From QAMX01 sp964515055 (lineage in GTDB: Bacteria; Bacillota; Clostridia; Oscillospirales; QAMX01): a stretch of DNA of 64,000 bases. How positions within the stretch are numbered: position 1 is the first letter of the stretch; the number at the start of each line of letters is the position of its first letter. The stretch is from the NCBI GenBank assembly GCA_964515055.1, contig CAZEUG010000008.1:1-64000 (forward strand), given 5' to 3'. The notes under the pieces were generated by a model, which made no database searches, had not been told where the DNA came from, and saw only the letters and a list, made by a program, of their open reading frames with translations. The position numbers and the translations under genes are program-made. Shown here in pieces: positions 7,658 through 16,810 of this stretch.

Positions 7658-9310
7658 ATGGACTATCACGCGCTGGCCGATTTATTATATCCTGCCATCC
7701 GGACACTCCCGGAGGACATGGAAAAACGCTACCCGCCGCGACAGCTGCCGGAGGGAGCCAAGGTTACCCGCTTTGCTCCGTCGCCGACCGGCTTCCTGCA
7801 TATCGGAAACCTGTACGGCGCTTTTACGGATGAACGCCTGGCACATACGACGGACGGCGTATTTTACCTCCGCATCGAGGATACGGACGCCAAACGCACG
7901 GTGCCAAACGGCGTCGCGCTGATCATTGAAACGCTGGCCAAACTGGGCGTCTGCTTCGACGAAGGCGCCGTCATTGACGGCGACCGCGGCGCATACGGGC
8001 CGTATCGCCAGAGCGAGCGCGCCGAAATTTATCAGACCTATGCCAAACAGCTGATCCGCGAGGGAAAGGCCTATCCCTGCTTCTGCACGGAGGCAGAGCT
8101 GGAGGAGATCCGTGCCCGTCAGGAAGCGGAAAAGAAAACGCCGGGGTATTACGGCGAATATGCCGTCTGGCGTGATGCACCGATGGAACGGATTCAGTCG
8201 GCGCTGGCTGAGGGCAAGCCGTTTGTTCTGCGCTTCCGTTCGGAGGGTGACGTTTCCCATAAATTCAAGTTCACCGATGAAATCAAAGGCGTCATTGACG
8301 TCACGGAAAATGACGTCGATCATGTCATTCTGAAAAGCGACGGCATCCCGACCTACCATTTTGCCCACGCCGTGGATGATCACCTCATGCGGACGACCCA
8401 TGTTGTCCGGGATGAGAGCTGGCTGTCCACGCTCCCGTTCCATATCCAGCTTTTCCAGGCGCTGGGCTTCCGCCTTCCGAAATACTGCCACACGGCGCAG
8501 GTGCTGAAGCTGGAAGACGGCAACAAACGGAAAATTTCCAAGCGCAAGGATCCGGAAGCTGCCCTGACGTTCTATCATGCGGAGGGCTATCCGTCGGCTG
8601 CCACACGGGAATACCTGATGACTCTCCTGAACTCCAACTTCGAGGAGTGGCGCATGGCGAACCCGACCGCCCCGATTGAAGCGTTCCGGTTCACGACCAA
8701 AAAAATGAGCGTTTCCGGCTCTCTCTTTGATCTGGATAAGCTGAACGATATTTCCAAAAACGTGATTTCCCGGATGACGGCGGAAGAGGTGTACGCACAA
8801 TCGCTTCGCTGGGCGCAGGAATTCGACCCGTCGTTTGCAGCTGTCTTCGGCGAAGACGCCGCCTATGGCCAGTCGATTCTGGCCATTGGCCGTGGCGGTG
8901 CGAAGCCCCGGAAGGATTTGACCACCTGGAAGGATGTCCGGAACTACGTTGCCTTCTTCTATGAAGCGCTTTTTGAACCCGAATATGACCTGCCGGCGCA
9001 GTGCAGCCCGGAGGACGCGGTTGCCATCTGCCAGCGGTTTGACGCGGTCTGGGATCCGGCAGATGATCAGCCGACCTGGTTTGCCAAAATCAAGCAGATT
9101 GCAGCCGATCTCGGCTATGCGCCGGAAACCAAGCTCTACAAAAAGGATCCCTCTGCTTATCGCGGCCATGTGGGCGATGTCAGCATGGTGCTCCGTGTTG
9201 CGGTCACCGGCCGACAAAATTCGCCGGATCTTTATGAAGTTATGCGCATTCTGGGTCGTGAGCGGACATCGGCACGCTTGCAGGCCATGATTCAAACTGA
9301 AAAGGACTGA
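7658..9310 (+). CDS. gltX: Glutamate--tRNA ligase
   Basis: Charges tRNA-Glu with glutamate. A class I synthetase of 550 residues: FAPSPTGFLHIGN carries the HIGH motif (48-51), and KISKR at 292-296 is the KMSKS loop. An N-terminal extension of about 35 residues precedes the catalytic core, and the protein is longer than the usual 480-500. SD AAAGGGGAT lies just upstream of the ATG. First gene of the operon running to rluB; glnS follows 6 nt after the stop. Since glnS is present, this enzyme need not mischarge tRNA-Gln; whether it discriminates is not readable here. Confidence 0.93.
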   Translation: MDYHALADLLYPAIRTLPEDMEKRYPPRQLPEGAKVTRFAPSPTGFLHIGNLYGAFTDERLAHTTDGVFYLRIEDTDAKRTVPNGVALIIETLAKLGVCFDEGAVIDGDRGAYGPYRQSERAEIYQTYAKQLIREGKAYPCFCTEAELEEIRARQEAEKKTPGYYGEYAVWRDAPMERIQSALAEGKPFVLRFRSEGDVSHKFKFTDEIKGVIDVTENDVDHVILKSDGIPTYHFAHAVDDHLMRTTHVVRDESWLSTLPFHIQLFQALGFRLPKYCHTAQVLKLEDGNKRKISKRKDPEAALTFYHAEGYPSAATREYLMTLLNSNFEEWRMANPTAPIEAFRFTTKKMSVSGSLFDLDKLNDISKNVISRMTAEEVYAQSLRWAQEFDPSFAAVFGEDAAYGQSILAIGRGGAKPRKDLTTWKDVRNYVAFFYEALFEPEYDLPAQCSPEDAVAICQRFDAVWDPADDQPTWFAKIKQIAADLGYAPETKLYKKDPSAYRGHVGDVSMVLRVAVTGRQNSPDLYEVMRILGRERTSARLQAMIQTEKD

Positions 9311-9316
9311 TTTACG

Positions 9317-10966
9317 ATGGAAACCAACACTTCCTCTCATTTTATCCACGAAATTATTGACGCAGATCTCGCCGCCGGACGCGAAGACCATGTGCATACG
9401 CGTTTTCCACCGGAGCCGAACGGCTACCTCCATATCGGCAGCGCCAAAGCCATCTGGATTAACTACAGCACGGCCAAAAAATATGGCGGAAAATTCAACC
9501 TCCGGTACGACGATACGAACCCTGTCCGTGAGGATGATGAGTATGTCCGCTCGATCTATGAAGACATCTGCTGGCTCGGTGCCAAGCCGGATGCTGTTTT
9601 CTACGGCTCCGATTACTTTGACACCTGCTATGAAATCGCCGTTCAACTGATCAGGCAGGGTCTGGCCTATGTCTGCGACCTCTCCGCAGACGAAATGCGC
9701 GAATATCGCGGTACGCTGACCGAGCCCGGCCGGGAGAGCCCGTATCGGAACCGCAGCGTCGAGGAAAACCTGGATCTGTTTGAACGGATGAAACAGGGTG
9801 AATTCCCGGACGGTTCCAAAACGCTGCGCGCCAAAATCGACATGGCCAGCCCGAACATGAACCTGCGCGATCCCGCAATTTACCGGATTCTCCACAAGGA
9901 GCATCACCGTCAGGGTACCAAGTGGTGCATCTACCCGCTATACGACTTTGCCCACCCGATTCAGGACGCAACGGAAGGCATCACGCATTCCCTCTGCTCC
10001 ATTGAATTCGAAAACCACCGCCCGCTCTATGACTGGGTGGTGGAGCACAGCGGACTGGCGCACCATCCGCATCAGTATGAATTCGCTCGCCTGAACGTCA
10101 CCAACACCGTGATGAGCAAGCGCTACCTGCGCGAAATGGTTGAAACCGGTCTGGTGGACGGTTGGGACGATCCTCGGATGCCGACACTCTGCGGCCTGCG
10201 CCGCCGCGGCTTCACGCCGGAATCCATCATTGAATTCGTCAAGCGCGCCGGTGTGGCCAAGGCCTATTCGCTCGTTGATATCGGCCTGCTCGAATTCTGC
10301 ATCCGTGAGGAGCTGAACGCGTCCGCACCGCGCCGGATTGCCGTCGTTGACCCGGTGGACGTGGAGATTACCAACTACCCGGAGGGCAAAGAGGAATTCT
10401 TTGAACTGCCGAATCACCCGAATGACGAACAGGCCGGCACACGTACCGTCCGCTTCTCCAGACATCTGGTTGTTGACCGTGAGGATTTTGCACTCGTTCC
10501 GCCGCCGAAGTTCTTCCGCCTCAAAAAGGGCGGCGAGGTTCGCCTGATGGGCGCGTATATCATCCGCTGCGATGAAGTGCAGACCGATGAAAACGGTCGC
10601 GTGACCAAGCTGCTCTGCACGGCTGATCTGGAAACCGGAAACGGCAACCCGGTCGATGGCCGCAAAGTCAAAGGGACGATTCACTGGCTGGATGCGGAAA
10701 CAGCCGGCACGTGCGATGTCCGGCTGTATGACCGGCTCTTCACACTGGAAAACGTCTCCGATATCCCGGAGGGCAAAACCTACTCCGACTACATCAACCC
10801 GGATTCTCTGCAGCTCATGCAGGGCTGCCGGATTGAGCCGTGCCTGAAAACGGCGAAACCGGGTGATCGGTTCCAGTTTGTCCGCCTGGGTTACTTCTCC
10901 GCGGATTCCCGCTATGAAAACAGCTTCAATCGGATTGTCACACTCCGTGACAGCAAAGGCCGATAA
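9317..10966 (+). CDS. glnS: Glutamine--tRNA ligase
   Basis: Direct charging of tRNA-Gln. 549 residues, the usual GlnRS length. RFPPEPNGYLHIGSAK contains the HIGH motif (39-42), DDTNP follows, and VMSKR at 265-269 is the KMSKS loop. The C-terminal half is the two-barrel anticodon-binding region, ending KAGDRF-like 'KPGDRFQFVRLGYF'. Most Gram-positive bacteria lack GlnRS and use GatCAB amidation; its presence next to gltX is a known trait of some Clostridia and points to ancient horizontal acquisition. AAAGGA lies 10 nt before the ATG. Confidence 0.95.
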   Translation: METNTSSHFIHEIIDADLAAGREDHVHTRFPPEPNGYLHIGSAKAIWINYSTAKKYGGKFNLRYDDTNPVREDDEYVRSIYEDICWLGAKPDAVFYGSDYFDTCYEIAVQLIRQGLAYVCDLSADEMREYRGTLTEPGRESPYRNRSVEENLDLFERMKQGEFPDGSKTLRAKIDMASPNMNLRDPAIYRILHKEHHRQGTKWCIYPLYDFAHPIQDATEGITHSLCSIEFENHRPLYDWVVEHSGLAHHPHQYEFARLNVTNTVMSKRYLREMVETGLVDGWDDPRMPTLCGLRRRGFTPESIIEFVKRAGVAKAYSLVDIGLLEFCIREELNASAPRRIAVVDPVDVEITNYPEGKEEFFELPNHPNDEQAGTRTVRFSRHLVVDREDFALVPPPKFFRLKKGGEVRLMGAYIIRCDEVQTDENGRVTKLLCTADLETGNGNPVDGRKVKGTIHWLDAETAGTCDVRLYDRLFTLENVSDIPEGKTYSDYINPDSLQLMQGCRIEPCLKTAKPGDRFQFVRLGYFSADSRYENSFNRIVTLRDSKGR

Positions 10967-10987
10967 ACATCCAATGGGAGGGAAAAC

Positions 10988-11725
10988 ATGTTGGAAATGC
11001 TGAAACAATACCTTGTTCAGGCGCTGTATCTGCTGCCGGGCATTGTCGTGGCACTGACCTTTCATGAGTTTGCCCATGCGTTTGTCTCGACGAAGCTGGG
11101 CGACCCGCTGCCCCGCGCAACGGGTCGTCTCTCCCTGAACCCTGCCAAGCACATCGACCCGCTCGGCTTTGTCATGCTCTTTCTCGTTCGCTTCGGCTGG
11201 GCCAAGCCCGTCGTCGTCGATTCCCGGTATTATAAGCATAAAAAGCTCGGCATGAGCCTCGTTGCGCTGGCGGGCCCCGTCGCCAACCTCATCATGGCCT
11301 TTCTCTTTACGGCCTGCTCCATGCTGGTCGCCGTCCGCTACAATACGCTCTGGGCAGCCGGTACCACAGGAAAGGGCATGACGGCGCTTCTGGTCATCTA
11401 CCAGCTGCTGACCATTGCTGTCAGCCTGAATATCGGTCTGGCCGTCTTCAACCTCATCCCGATTTCACCGCTGGATGGCTCCAAGCTGCTGGCGGCGTTC
11501 CTGCCGATGCGTGCATACAACAGGGTGCTGCAATATGAACGCTACGGCTTCCTGATTCTGCTGCTCCTACTGCTGGATGTCCCGGGACGCCTGCTCGGCA
11601 TCTGCGGCGTGCCGTCCTCCATCACGCAATATGTCGATCTCAGCTATTATCTGAACTATGCGCGGGCGTTCCTGATGAATCTGTTTCAGGACATCTGGAC
11701 GCCGGTGTTTGAGTTCTTCCTGTAA
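10988..11725 (+). CDS. Site-2 protease family (M50) membrane metalloprotease
   Basis: 245 residues, strongly hydrophobic with about five membrane segments. The zinc-binding motif HEFAH (26-30) lies in the first helix and the third ligand is D163 in NLIPISPLDG. This is the short M50B type without PDZ domain. It is found directly upstream of scpA in many Clostridia, the arrangement seen here, but its substrate is unknown. GGGAGG gives a clear start. Confidence 0.9.
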   Translation: MLEMLKQYLVQALYLLPGIVVALTFHEFAHAFVSTKLGDPLPRATGRLSLNPAKHIDPLGFVMLFLVRFGWAKPVVVDSRYYKHKKLGMSLVALAGPVANLIMAFLFTACSMLVAVRYNTLWAAGTTGKGMTALLVIYQLLTIAVSLNIGLAVFNLIPISPLDGSKLLAAFLPMRAYNRVLQYERYGFLILLLLLLDVPGRLLGICGVPSSITQYVDLSYYLNYARAFLMNLFQDIWTPVFEFFL

Positions 11726-11742
11726 ACGGCGGAGCGGTAGCA

Positions 11743-12480
11743 ATGGATGTTTCGTCTCTCACCTTTAAGCTGGATGTCTTTGAAGGTCCGCTTGATCTTC
11801 TCATGCATCTGATTACCAAAAACCGTGTTTCCATCGATGATATCCCGATTGCCCTGATTCTGGATCAGTACCTTTCCTATCTGGAAACCATGCAATCCAT
11901 GAACATCGAAGTGACCAGCGATTTCATCGTGCTGGCCGCGCAGCTCATTCTAATTAAATCACGGATGGTGCTGCCAAGGCCGGAGGCACCGGAAGCGGAG
12001 GATCCGCGCAGAGAGCTGGTTCAGCGGCTGGAGGAATACAAGACCATCAAACTGGCTGCATCGTGGCTTCAAAAGCGCGCCGACCGTCTGGGCGACCTGC
12101 TTACCAAAGAGGCGGAGCCGCTGCCGGGCCGCCCGACTTATCAGCGCCGCCATACAGAGGATGACCTGAGAAATGCGCTGGCGCGGATGCTGGCCGCCCA
12201 AAACGGACAGGAACAGCCGCTGCCGCCGATCTTTTCGGAGCTGGTCGGCCGCGAAAGTGAAACCATTGAGGACGCCGCACAGCGCGTGGTTGCACTCGTT
12301 CGTGACCTGCGCCGCATCAGTGTGACCGATATCCTGGCACAGACCGGGAACCGCCACGCCGCCATCGCGGCATTCCTGGCGTTGCTGGAATTGTGCCGGG
12401 ACAGCGTGATTTATGTGGACGATGCGGATTGCGCATCGCTTGTCCCGACAGACGGGGAAACCAAAACAGAAACGGAATAA
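11743..12480 (+). CDS. scpA: Segregation and condensation protein A
   Basis: Kleisin subunit that bridges the SMC dimer with ScpB to condense and segregate the chromosome. 245 residues, normal length. The N-terminus FKLDVFEGPLDLLMHLI is the family signature, followed by DFIVLAAQLILIKSRMVLP; the C-terminal winged helix contacts SMC. SD GGAG lies 9 nt before the ATG. scpB follows 5 nt after the stop. Confidence 0.95.
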   Translation: MDVSSLTFKLDVFEGPLDLLMHLITKNRVSIDDIPIALILDQYLSYLETMQSMNIEVTSDFIVLAAQLILIKSRMVLPRPEAPEAEDPRRELVQRLEEYKTIKLAASWLQKRADRLGDLLTKEAEPLPGRPTYQRRHTEDDLRNALARMLAAQNGQEQPLPPIFSELVGRESETIEDAAQRVVALVRDLRRISVTDILAQTGNRHAAIAAFLALLELCRDSVIYVDDADCASLVPTDGETKTETE

Positions 12481-12485
12481 AAACG

Positions 12486-13082
12486 ATGGAGTTTTATCAG
12501 TTAGTTGCAGCCGCGGAGGCCATCCTCTTTGCAGCCGGTGAACCGGTTCGCTGTGAACGGATTGCACTGGCGCTGGAAATCCGCGAAGAAGAAACCGAAG
12601 AAGTGCTGGCCGCACTGGCCGCACGCCTGGAAACCGAAAACAGCGGCCTGCGCCTTGTTCGGATGAATGAAAAAGCGCAGCTCTGCACCCGCGGCGAATA
12701 TGCCTCCGCCATTCGCGTCGCACTGGAAACGCGGAAGCCTCCGGCACTCTCACAGGCTGCCATGGAGGTTCTGGCGGTGGTTGCCTACCGGCAGCCCGTC
12801 ACACGCGCCTACATTGAACAGGTGCGCGGCGTAGACAGCGCGTATACGGTGTCGTCGCTTGTTGAAAAAGGCTTTATCGAGGAAGCTGGACGACTGGAAG
12901 TGCCGGGACGTCCGACACTCTTTCGAACAACGGATCAGTTCCTGCGTGTGTTCGGCCTTTCTGCACTGTCCGACCTGACACCGCTCCCGACAGAGGGAGC
13001 AGACGGGCAGCTGACCCTGCCGAATCCGGAACTGGAGGCGCTGGCCGAACAGCCGGAACGCGAAGCGTCCGAAAACGCCTGA
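12486..13082 (+). CDS. scpB: Segregation and condensation protein B
   Basis: Winged-helix dimer partner of ScpA in the SMC condensin. 198 residues. Family blocks: EAILFAAGEPV near the N-terminus, ALSQAAMEVLAVVAYRQPVTR, and GRPTLFRTTDQFLRVFGL. The ATG at 12486 was chosen over the longer open frame because it begins MEFYQLVAAAEAILF as in homologues and lies 5 nt after the scpA stop, suggesting translational coupling. Confidence 0.95.
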   Translation: MEFYQLVAAAEAILFAAGEPVRCERIALALEIREEETEEVLAALAARLETENSGLRLVRMNEKAQLCTRGEYASAIRVALETRKPPALSQAAMEVLAVVAYRQPVTRAYIEQVRGVDSAYTVSSLVEKGFIEEAGRLEVPGRPTLFRTTDQFLRVFGLSALSDLTPLPTEGADGQLTLPNPELEALAEQPEREASENA

Positions 13083-13104
13083 AACCATCGAAAGGGAGGG
13101 AAGC

Positions 13105-13887
13105 ATGATCGTGCTGGCAGTCATTCTTGCCATTTTACAGGTTCTGCTCTGGCTGCTGATCGCAGTGGTCGGTCTGCTGGTACTGGTGCTTCTCCTGTGC
13201 TGCATACCGGTCGGAGCGGCTGCCTCCAATCTGCGCGGTGAGACATGGGCGTGGCTGAAGATCGGCTTCCTGCGCATTCGCCTGACGCCTAAAAAACCGC
13301 TGACCGAGAAGCAAAAAGCAAAAAAAGAACGGAAAAAGAAACGAAAAGCCGAGAAGAAAACGCTGAAAAAGGCGAAAAAACAAAAGGCGATGGCAAACCG
13401 TAAATCGTCTGCGACTGCGGGAAAACACGCCGGGAAGCAGAAACCGCCCAAGCAAAAGGATACCAAACTGATGATTCGGGCGATTTTGGCCGCTCTGGCC
13501 GATTATGATGACGAATACCTGAAGCTCATCTGCATTCGACGCCTGAACGTGACCCTGATCATCGGCGGTGGCAGCCCGGAGGCGACCGGAAAACGGTACG
13601 GAAAGGCAGCGCAGCTCTTTGGCTGGGTGTATCCGCTCATGATGCGCCGGATGAAGATCAGACACCATCAGATTGCGGTCCGCCCGGACTTTGTCACCAA
13701 CCGCACAGCGCTTTTCTATGACGTGGTGGTAACGGTTCGGCCGATCTGCCTCCTGAAATCGGCGATTGTCTTCTGGCGCGCATTCTGCCGCAACCGCCGC
13801 ATTTACCGGACACCCAAACAGGAACAGACCATTTCCATGGACAAGCGGCCAACCCCCGCAAAGGCGACCGCGCAACCAACAACCTGA
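13105..13887 (+). CDS. DUF2953 (YtfI-like) membrane protein
   Basis: 260 residues. One long N-terminal membrane segment (about 4-38), then a very basic Lys/Ala-rich stretch (about 62-120, almost every second residue Lys or Arg), then the conserved DUF2953-type core with DVVVTVRPICLL. B. subtilis ytfI sits next to ytfJ in the same way. Function unknown; the location between scpB and gerW suggests a spore or envelope role. AAAGGGAGGG gives the start. Confidence 0.75.
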   Translation: MIVLAVILAILQVLLWLLIAVVGLLVLVLLLCCIPVGAAASNLRGETWAWLKIGFLRIRLTPKKPLTEKQKAKKERKKKRKAEKKTLKKAKKQKAMANRKSSATAGKHAGKQKPPKQKDTKLMIRAILAALADYDDEYLKLICIRRLNVTLIIGGGSPEATGKRYGKAAQLFGWVYPLMMRRMKIRHHQIAVRPDFVTNRTALFYDVVVTVRPICLLKSAIVFWRAFCRNRRIYRTPKQEQTISMDKRPTPAKATAQPTT

Positions 13888-13931
13888 CAAAAATGCTTTC
13901 TCCCGTCTCGGGGAGTTTGAGGAGGATTTTT

Positions 13932-14441
13932 ATGGCGGAGACTACGAAAAAAGTGCCAAACGGCGGAAACGGACAGCCCATCAGCAAAATGCTGGAAGCC
14001 ACTCTGGCGAAGGTTCGGGAGCTGGGCGATGCGGAAACCATCATCGGCAAACCCGTTGTCACAGACGGCGGCGTCACGATTATCCCGGTATCCCGACTGA
14101 CCTGCGGCTTTGGCGCAGGCGGCTCAGACTATAACACACGCCATAACGCAAATGCCGTGCTGTTTGGCGGCGGCGGCGGCGCCGGTGTTGAGGTGACGCC
14201 TGTCTCCTTTATTGTCATTCGCGGCGATCAGGTCGATGTGCTGCCCGCCAGTGGCACGGTGACGGCTCCGGCTGCGGCCAGCGGCATCGTGGCCACCGTG
14301 GAAAAGGCCGTCGATGCATTCCCAGGCATTCTGGAAAAAATCGATGCCTTCCTTGCAGAACGAAAGGCGAAAAACGAAGCGCAGCAGGCCGAAAAGGATG
14401 CAGGCGAGATTCCGGTGGGCGGGACGGAAGCAGACGCATAA
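13932..14441 (+). CDS. gerW: GerW/YtfJ family sporulation protein
   Basis: Forespore protein needed for L-alanine-type germinant response in Bacillus (YtfJ/GerW). 169 residues. Family motifs: VVTDGGVTIIPVSRLTCGFGAGG, FGGGGGAGVEVTPVSFIVI and a variable acidic C-terminal tail. I chose the ATG at 13932 because GGAGGA lies 5-6 nt upstream; the longer frame from 13893 has no SD. Followed by the dacF-type gene, as in Bacillus and Clostridia. Confidence 0.93.
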   Translation: MAETTKKVPNGGNGQPISKMLEATLAKVRELGDAETIIGKPVVTDGGVTIIPVSRLTCGFGAGGSDYNTRHNANAVLFGGGGGAGVEVTPVSFIVIRGDQVDVLPASGTVTAPAAASGIVATVEKAVDAFPGILEKIDAFLAERKAKNEAQQAEKDAGEIPVGGTEADA

Positions 14442-14497
14442 AATCGGATAGCCAGCCATATAGATGGAGCAAATCCATCAGAGGGCGGAGGAACCGA

Positions 14498-15583
14498 ATG
14501 CGAAATCGATGCTGGCTTGCGGTCATCATCCCTGTTTTGCTGCTGATACAGACGCCTGCACAGACCACAACGGCTGCATCGGGCGTATCCGCACAGGCGT
14601 ATGTCCTCTACGATGCAGAGAGCGGCAATGTGCTCGCAGCGTCCAACGATGAACAGCGGCTGCCCTGCGCCAGCACAACGAAGATCATGACGGCGCTGGT
14701 CGTGCTGGACACTCTGCCGCTGGATACCTGCGTCACCATCACGGAGGAACAGGTGCGCGTCGAAGGCTCACGGATGTACCTCCGCGCCGGCGAAACGGTC
14801 ACGGTGTCGGATTTGCTCTATGGCCTGCTCCTGGCCAGCGGCAACGATGCCGCACTGGCGCTGGCCGAGGCCGCAGCGGGCTCAGCGGAACAATTTGCCG
14901 CTCAGATGAACCGAAAAGCAGCGGAACTGGGTCTGAGCCATACGCATTTTACAAATCCGAGCGGCCTGCACGAACCGGAACATTACACAACGGCACGCGA
15001 TCTGGCGGTGCTGATGGCTGCCGCCATGCAGAACCCCATTTTTGCCGCTATGACCGGCACAAGGGAAGCTGTCCTGACGGGCAGGACGGTTGTCAATCAC
15101 AACAAGCTGCTGCATCAGGTGCCCGGCGTCGACGGCGGCAAAACCGGTTATACGAAAGCGGCTGGCCGCTGCCTGGTTTCCACGGCGCGGCGCTGCAACA
15201 GACGGCTGATCGCCGTGACGCTGAATGCCCCGGATGACTGGAACGATCATGCCCGCCTGTATGCGTATGGTTTTGCACAGTATCAGCCGACTCTGCTCTC
15301 TGAAGGCATCATCTGCGATACGCGCTTGACACTCGTCGGCGGCCGCGAACCGTCCGTTGCGCTGACGGCCGCCCGCGTGGAGGTCTGGCTGACCCGGGAG
15401 GAGCAGCAGCAGCTGACACAGATGATTCTCCTGCCGCATTTTGAATATGCTCCGCTGCGCCGGGATTGCGCCGTGGGGCAAATCCTGTGGCAAATCAATG
15501 GCCGAACGGTTGCGTCGGCTGAACTGCGAACCGCAGAAACGGTACCGGGCGATTTCCCGGTGGTAGATCTGAAGCAATATTGA
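14498..15583 (+). CDS. dacF: D-alanyl-D-alanine carboxypeptidase (DacF/PBP5 type)
   Basis: Trims the terminal D-Ala of peptidoglycan pentapeptides, here probably in spore cortex. 361 residues: signal peptide about 1-27, then the S11 active site S59xxK62 (STTK), SGN at 114-116 and KTG at 215-217. After the catalytic domain comes the beta-rich PBP5_C region. Unlike vegetative PBP5 it seems to lack a clear amphipathic C-terminal anchor. SD GGAGGA precedes the ATG. The gerW neighbour supports the sporulation assignment; the gene symbol is by context. Confidence 0.88.
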   Translation: MRNRCWLAVIIPVLLLIQTPAQTTTAASGVSAQAYVLYDAESGNVLAASNDEQRLPCASTTKIMTALVVLDTLPLDTCVTITEEQVRVEGSRMYLRAGETVTVSDLLYGLLLASGNDAALALAEAAAGSAEQFAAQMNRKAAELGLSHTHFTNPSGLHEPEHYTTARDLAVLMAAAMQNPIFAAMTGTREAVLTGRTVVNHNKLLHQVPGVDGGKTGYTKAAGRCLVSTARRCNRRLIAVTLNAPDDWNDHARLYAYGFAQYQPTLLSEGIICDTRLTLVGGREPSVALTAARVEVWLTREEQQQLTQMILLPHFEYAPLRRDCAVGQILWQINGRTVASAELRTAETVPGDFPVVDLKQY

Positions 15584-15601
15584 ATGGTGAGGGTTGGATT
15601 C

Positions 15602-16348
15602 TTGAAAGAACGAGTACAGAAGATAATTGCCGAACGCGGGGTCTGCTCCCGGCGCGCAGCCGAAAAGCTGATTGCCGAGGGCCGCGTTAAGGTGAACGGA
15701 AGGAAAGTGCTTCTTGGCGCTTCCTGCGATTCCAAAAACGATCTGATCACAATTGACGGCAAACGAATTGCCGGAAAACGCCAGAAGGATGTGTACCTGC
15801 TGGCCTATAAACCGCGTGGCTATGTGACAACTGCCTCCGATGATCGCGGCCGGAAGACCGTGATGGAGCTTCTGCAGGACGTGGAGGAGCGCGTGTATCC
15901 GGTCGGTCGGCTGGATATGGCCTCCGAAGGGCTGCTGCTACTGACGAATGACGGCGCGCTGGCGCGTGTCCTGACGCATCCGTCCTGCGGAATTGAAAAG
16001 GAATATCAGGTCACGGTTCTGGGTGACACGGAAAAAGCGATTCCGATGTTTGAAGCGGGGATGACGCTGGAGGATGGCTTCCAGACGGCTCCGGCTCGCG
16101 TTCGCGTTGTGAAGCTGATCGACGAGAAAACCGTCCTGTCCGTCGTCATCACACAGGGACATAACCGCCAGATTCGAAAAATGTGCGAAGCTGCCGGCCT
16201 GACTGTGCGCCGCCTGGTTCGCGTCTCCATTGGCCAGCTGAAGCTCGGTGATATGCGCTCCGGTACCTGCCGCCCGGCGACACAGAAGGAAATCAATTAC
16301 CTGCAGAGCCTGACCAGACAGACAGACGAAGAGGAAAAGCGGGACTAA
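15602..16348 (+). CDS. rluB: Pseudouridine synthase (RsuA/RluB family)
   Basis: Isomerises a uridine in rRNA, most likely 23S (RluB type). 248 residues: N-terminal S4 domain (ERGVCSRRAAEKLIAEGRVKV), then the catalytic signature GRLDMASEGLLLLTNDG with D105. I chose the TTG at 15602: GTGAGGG lies 8 nt upstream and the protein then starts at the S4 domain. The alternative ATG at 15584 directly follows the dacF stop and has no SD of its own. Last gene of the gltX operon; no convincing terminator before the tRNA promoter. Confidence 0.88.
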   Translation: MKERVQKIIAERGVCSRRAAEKLIAEGRVKVNGRKVLLGASCDSKNDLITIDGKRIAGKRQKDVYLLAYKPRGYVTTASDDRGRKTVMELLQDVEERVYPVGRLDMASEGLLLLTNDGALARVLTHPSCGIEKEYQVTVLGDTEKAIPMFEAGMTLEDGFQTAPARVRVVKLIDEKTVLSVVITQGHNRQIRKMCEAAGLTVRRLVRVSIGQLKLGDMRSGTCRPATQKEINYLQSLTRQTDEEEKRD

Positions 16349-16377
16349 AAAAATCTGAGAAAAAGTGCAAAAGGGTC

Positions 16378-16406
16378 TTGACAAACGACGATGAATCGTG
16401 TATAAT
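16378..16406 (+). promoter_or_regulatory. Sigma-A promoter of the tRNA operon
   Basis: TTGACA at 16378-16383, 17-bp spacer, TATAAT at 16401-16406: a perfect stable-RNA type promoter about 48 nt before the first tRNA. Confidence 0.92.
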
Positions 16407-16453
16407 ATATCTTGCTTGTGTTGCTTCACACGGTGTGCGGAGCGGGCAGATAT

Positions 16454-16530
16454 GGCGGCATAGCTCAGTTGGCTAGAGCATTCGGTTCATACCCGACAGG
16501 TCGTTGGTTCAAGTCCGACTGCCGCTACCA
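16454..16530 (+). tRNA. tRNA-Met (CAT)
   Basis: 77 nt including encoded CCA. Acceptor GGCGGCA/TGCCGCT, D arm GCTC/GAGC, anticodon loop TTCATAC, T arm GTTGG-TTCAAGT-CCGAC. The first acceptor pair is G-T and the top anticodon-stem pair is a mismatch. The D-stem and paired acceptor end suit an elongator-type Met tRNA. Confidence 0.95.
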
Positions 16531-16571
16531 AACATTTTACAGGGTAGTGCCGCTGCTCTGTAAAATTATAT

Positions 16572-16646
16572 GGCCCGATGGTCAAGCGGCTAAGACACCG
16601 CCCTTTCACGGCGGTAACGGGGGTTCGATTCCCCCTCGGGTCACCA
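16572..16646 (+). tRNA. tRNA-Glu (TTC)
   Basis: 75 nt including CCA. Acceptor GGCCCGA/TCGGGTC, anticodon stem CCGCC/GGCGG with loop CTTTCAC (anticodon TTC), T arm GGGGG-TTCGATT-CCCCC. Second gene of the tRNA operon. Confidence 0.95.
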
Positions 16647-16691
16647 CTTCGTCTCCTGTTGATCGGGAGACGAACTGCTATCTGGCAGTTT

Positions 16692-16767
16692 GGAGGCATA
16701 GCTCAGCTGGTAGAGCATCCGCCTCACACGCGGGAGGTCACAGGTTCGAGTCCTGCTGTCTCCACCA
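16692..16767 (+). tRNA. tRNA-Val (CAC)
   Basis: 76 nt including CCA. Acceptor GGAGGCA/TGTCTCC, anticodon stem TCCGC/GCGGG with loop CTCACAC (anticodon CAC), T arm ACAGG-TTCGAGT-CCTGC. A terminator begins right after CCA. Confidence 0.95.
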
Positions 16768-16770
16768 AAA

Positions 16771-16810
16771 AAAGAGCCTTTTGTCTATGAGACAAAAGGC
16801 TCTTTTTTTT
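16771..16810 (+). terminator. Terminator of the tRNA operon
   Basis: AGAGCCTTTTGTCT / AGACAAAAGGCTCT stem with loop ATG, then eight T. The A-run on the left also allows reverse-strand function. Confidence 0.95.

Noticed and set aside
7685..9907. 740-codon reverse-strand frame across gltX and glnS
   Set aside because: Antisense shadow of two clearly identified synthetases.
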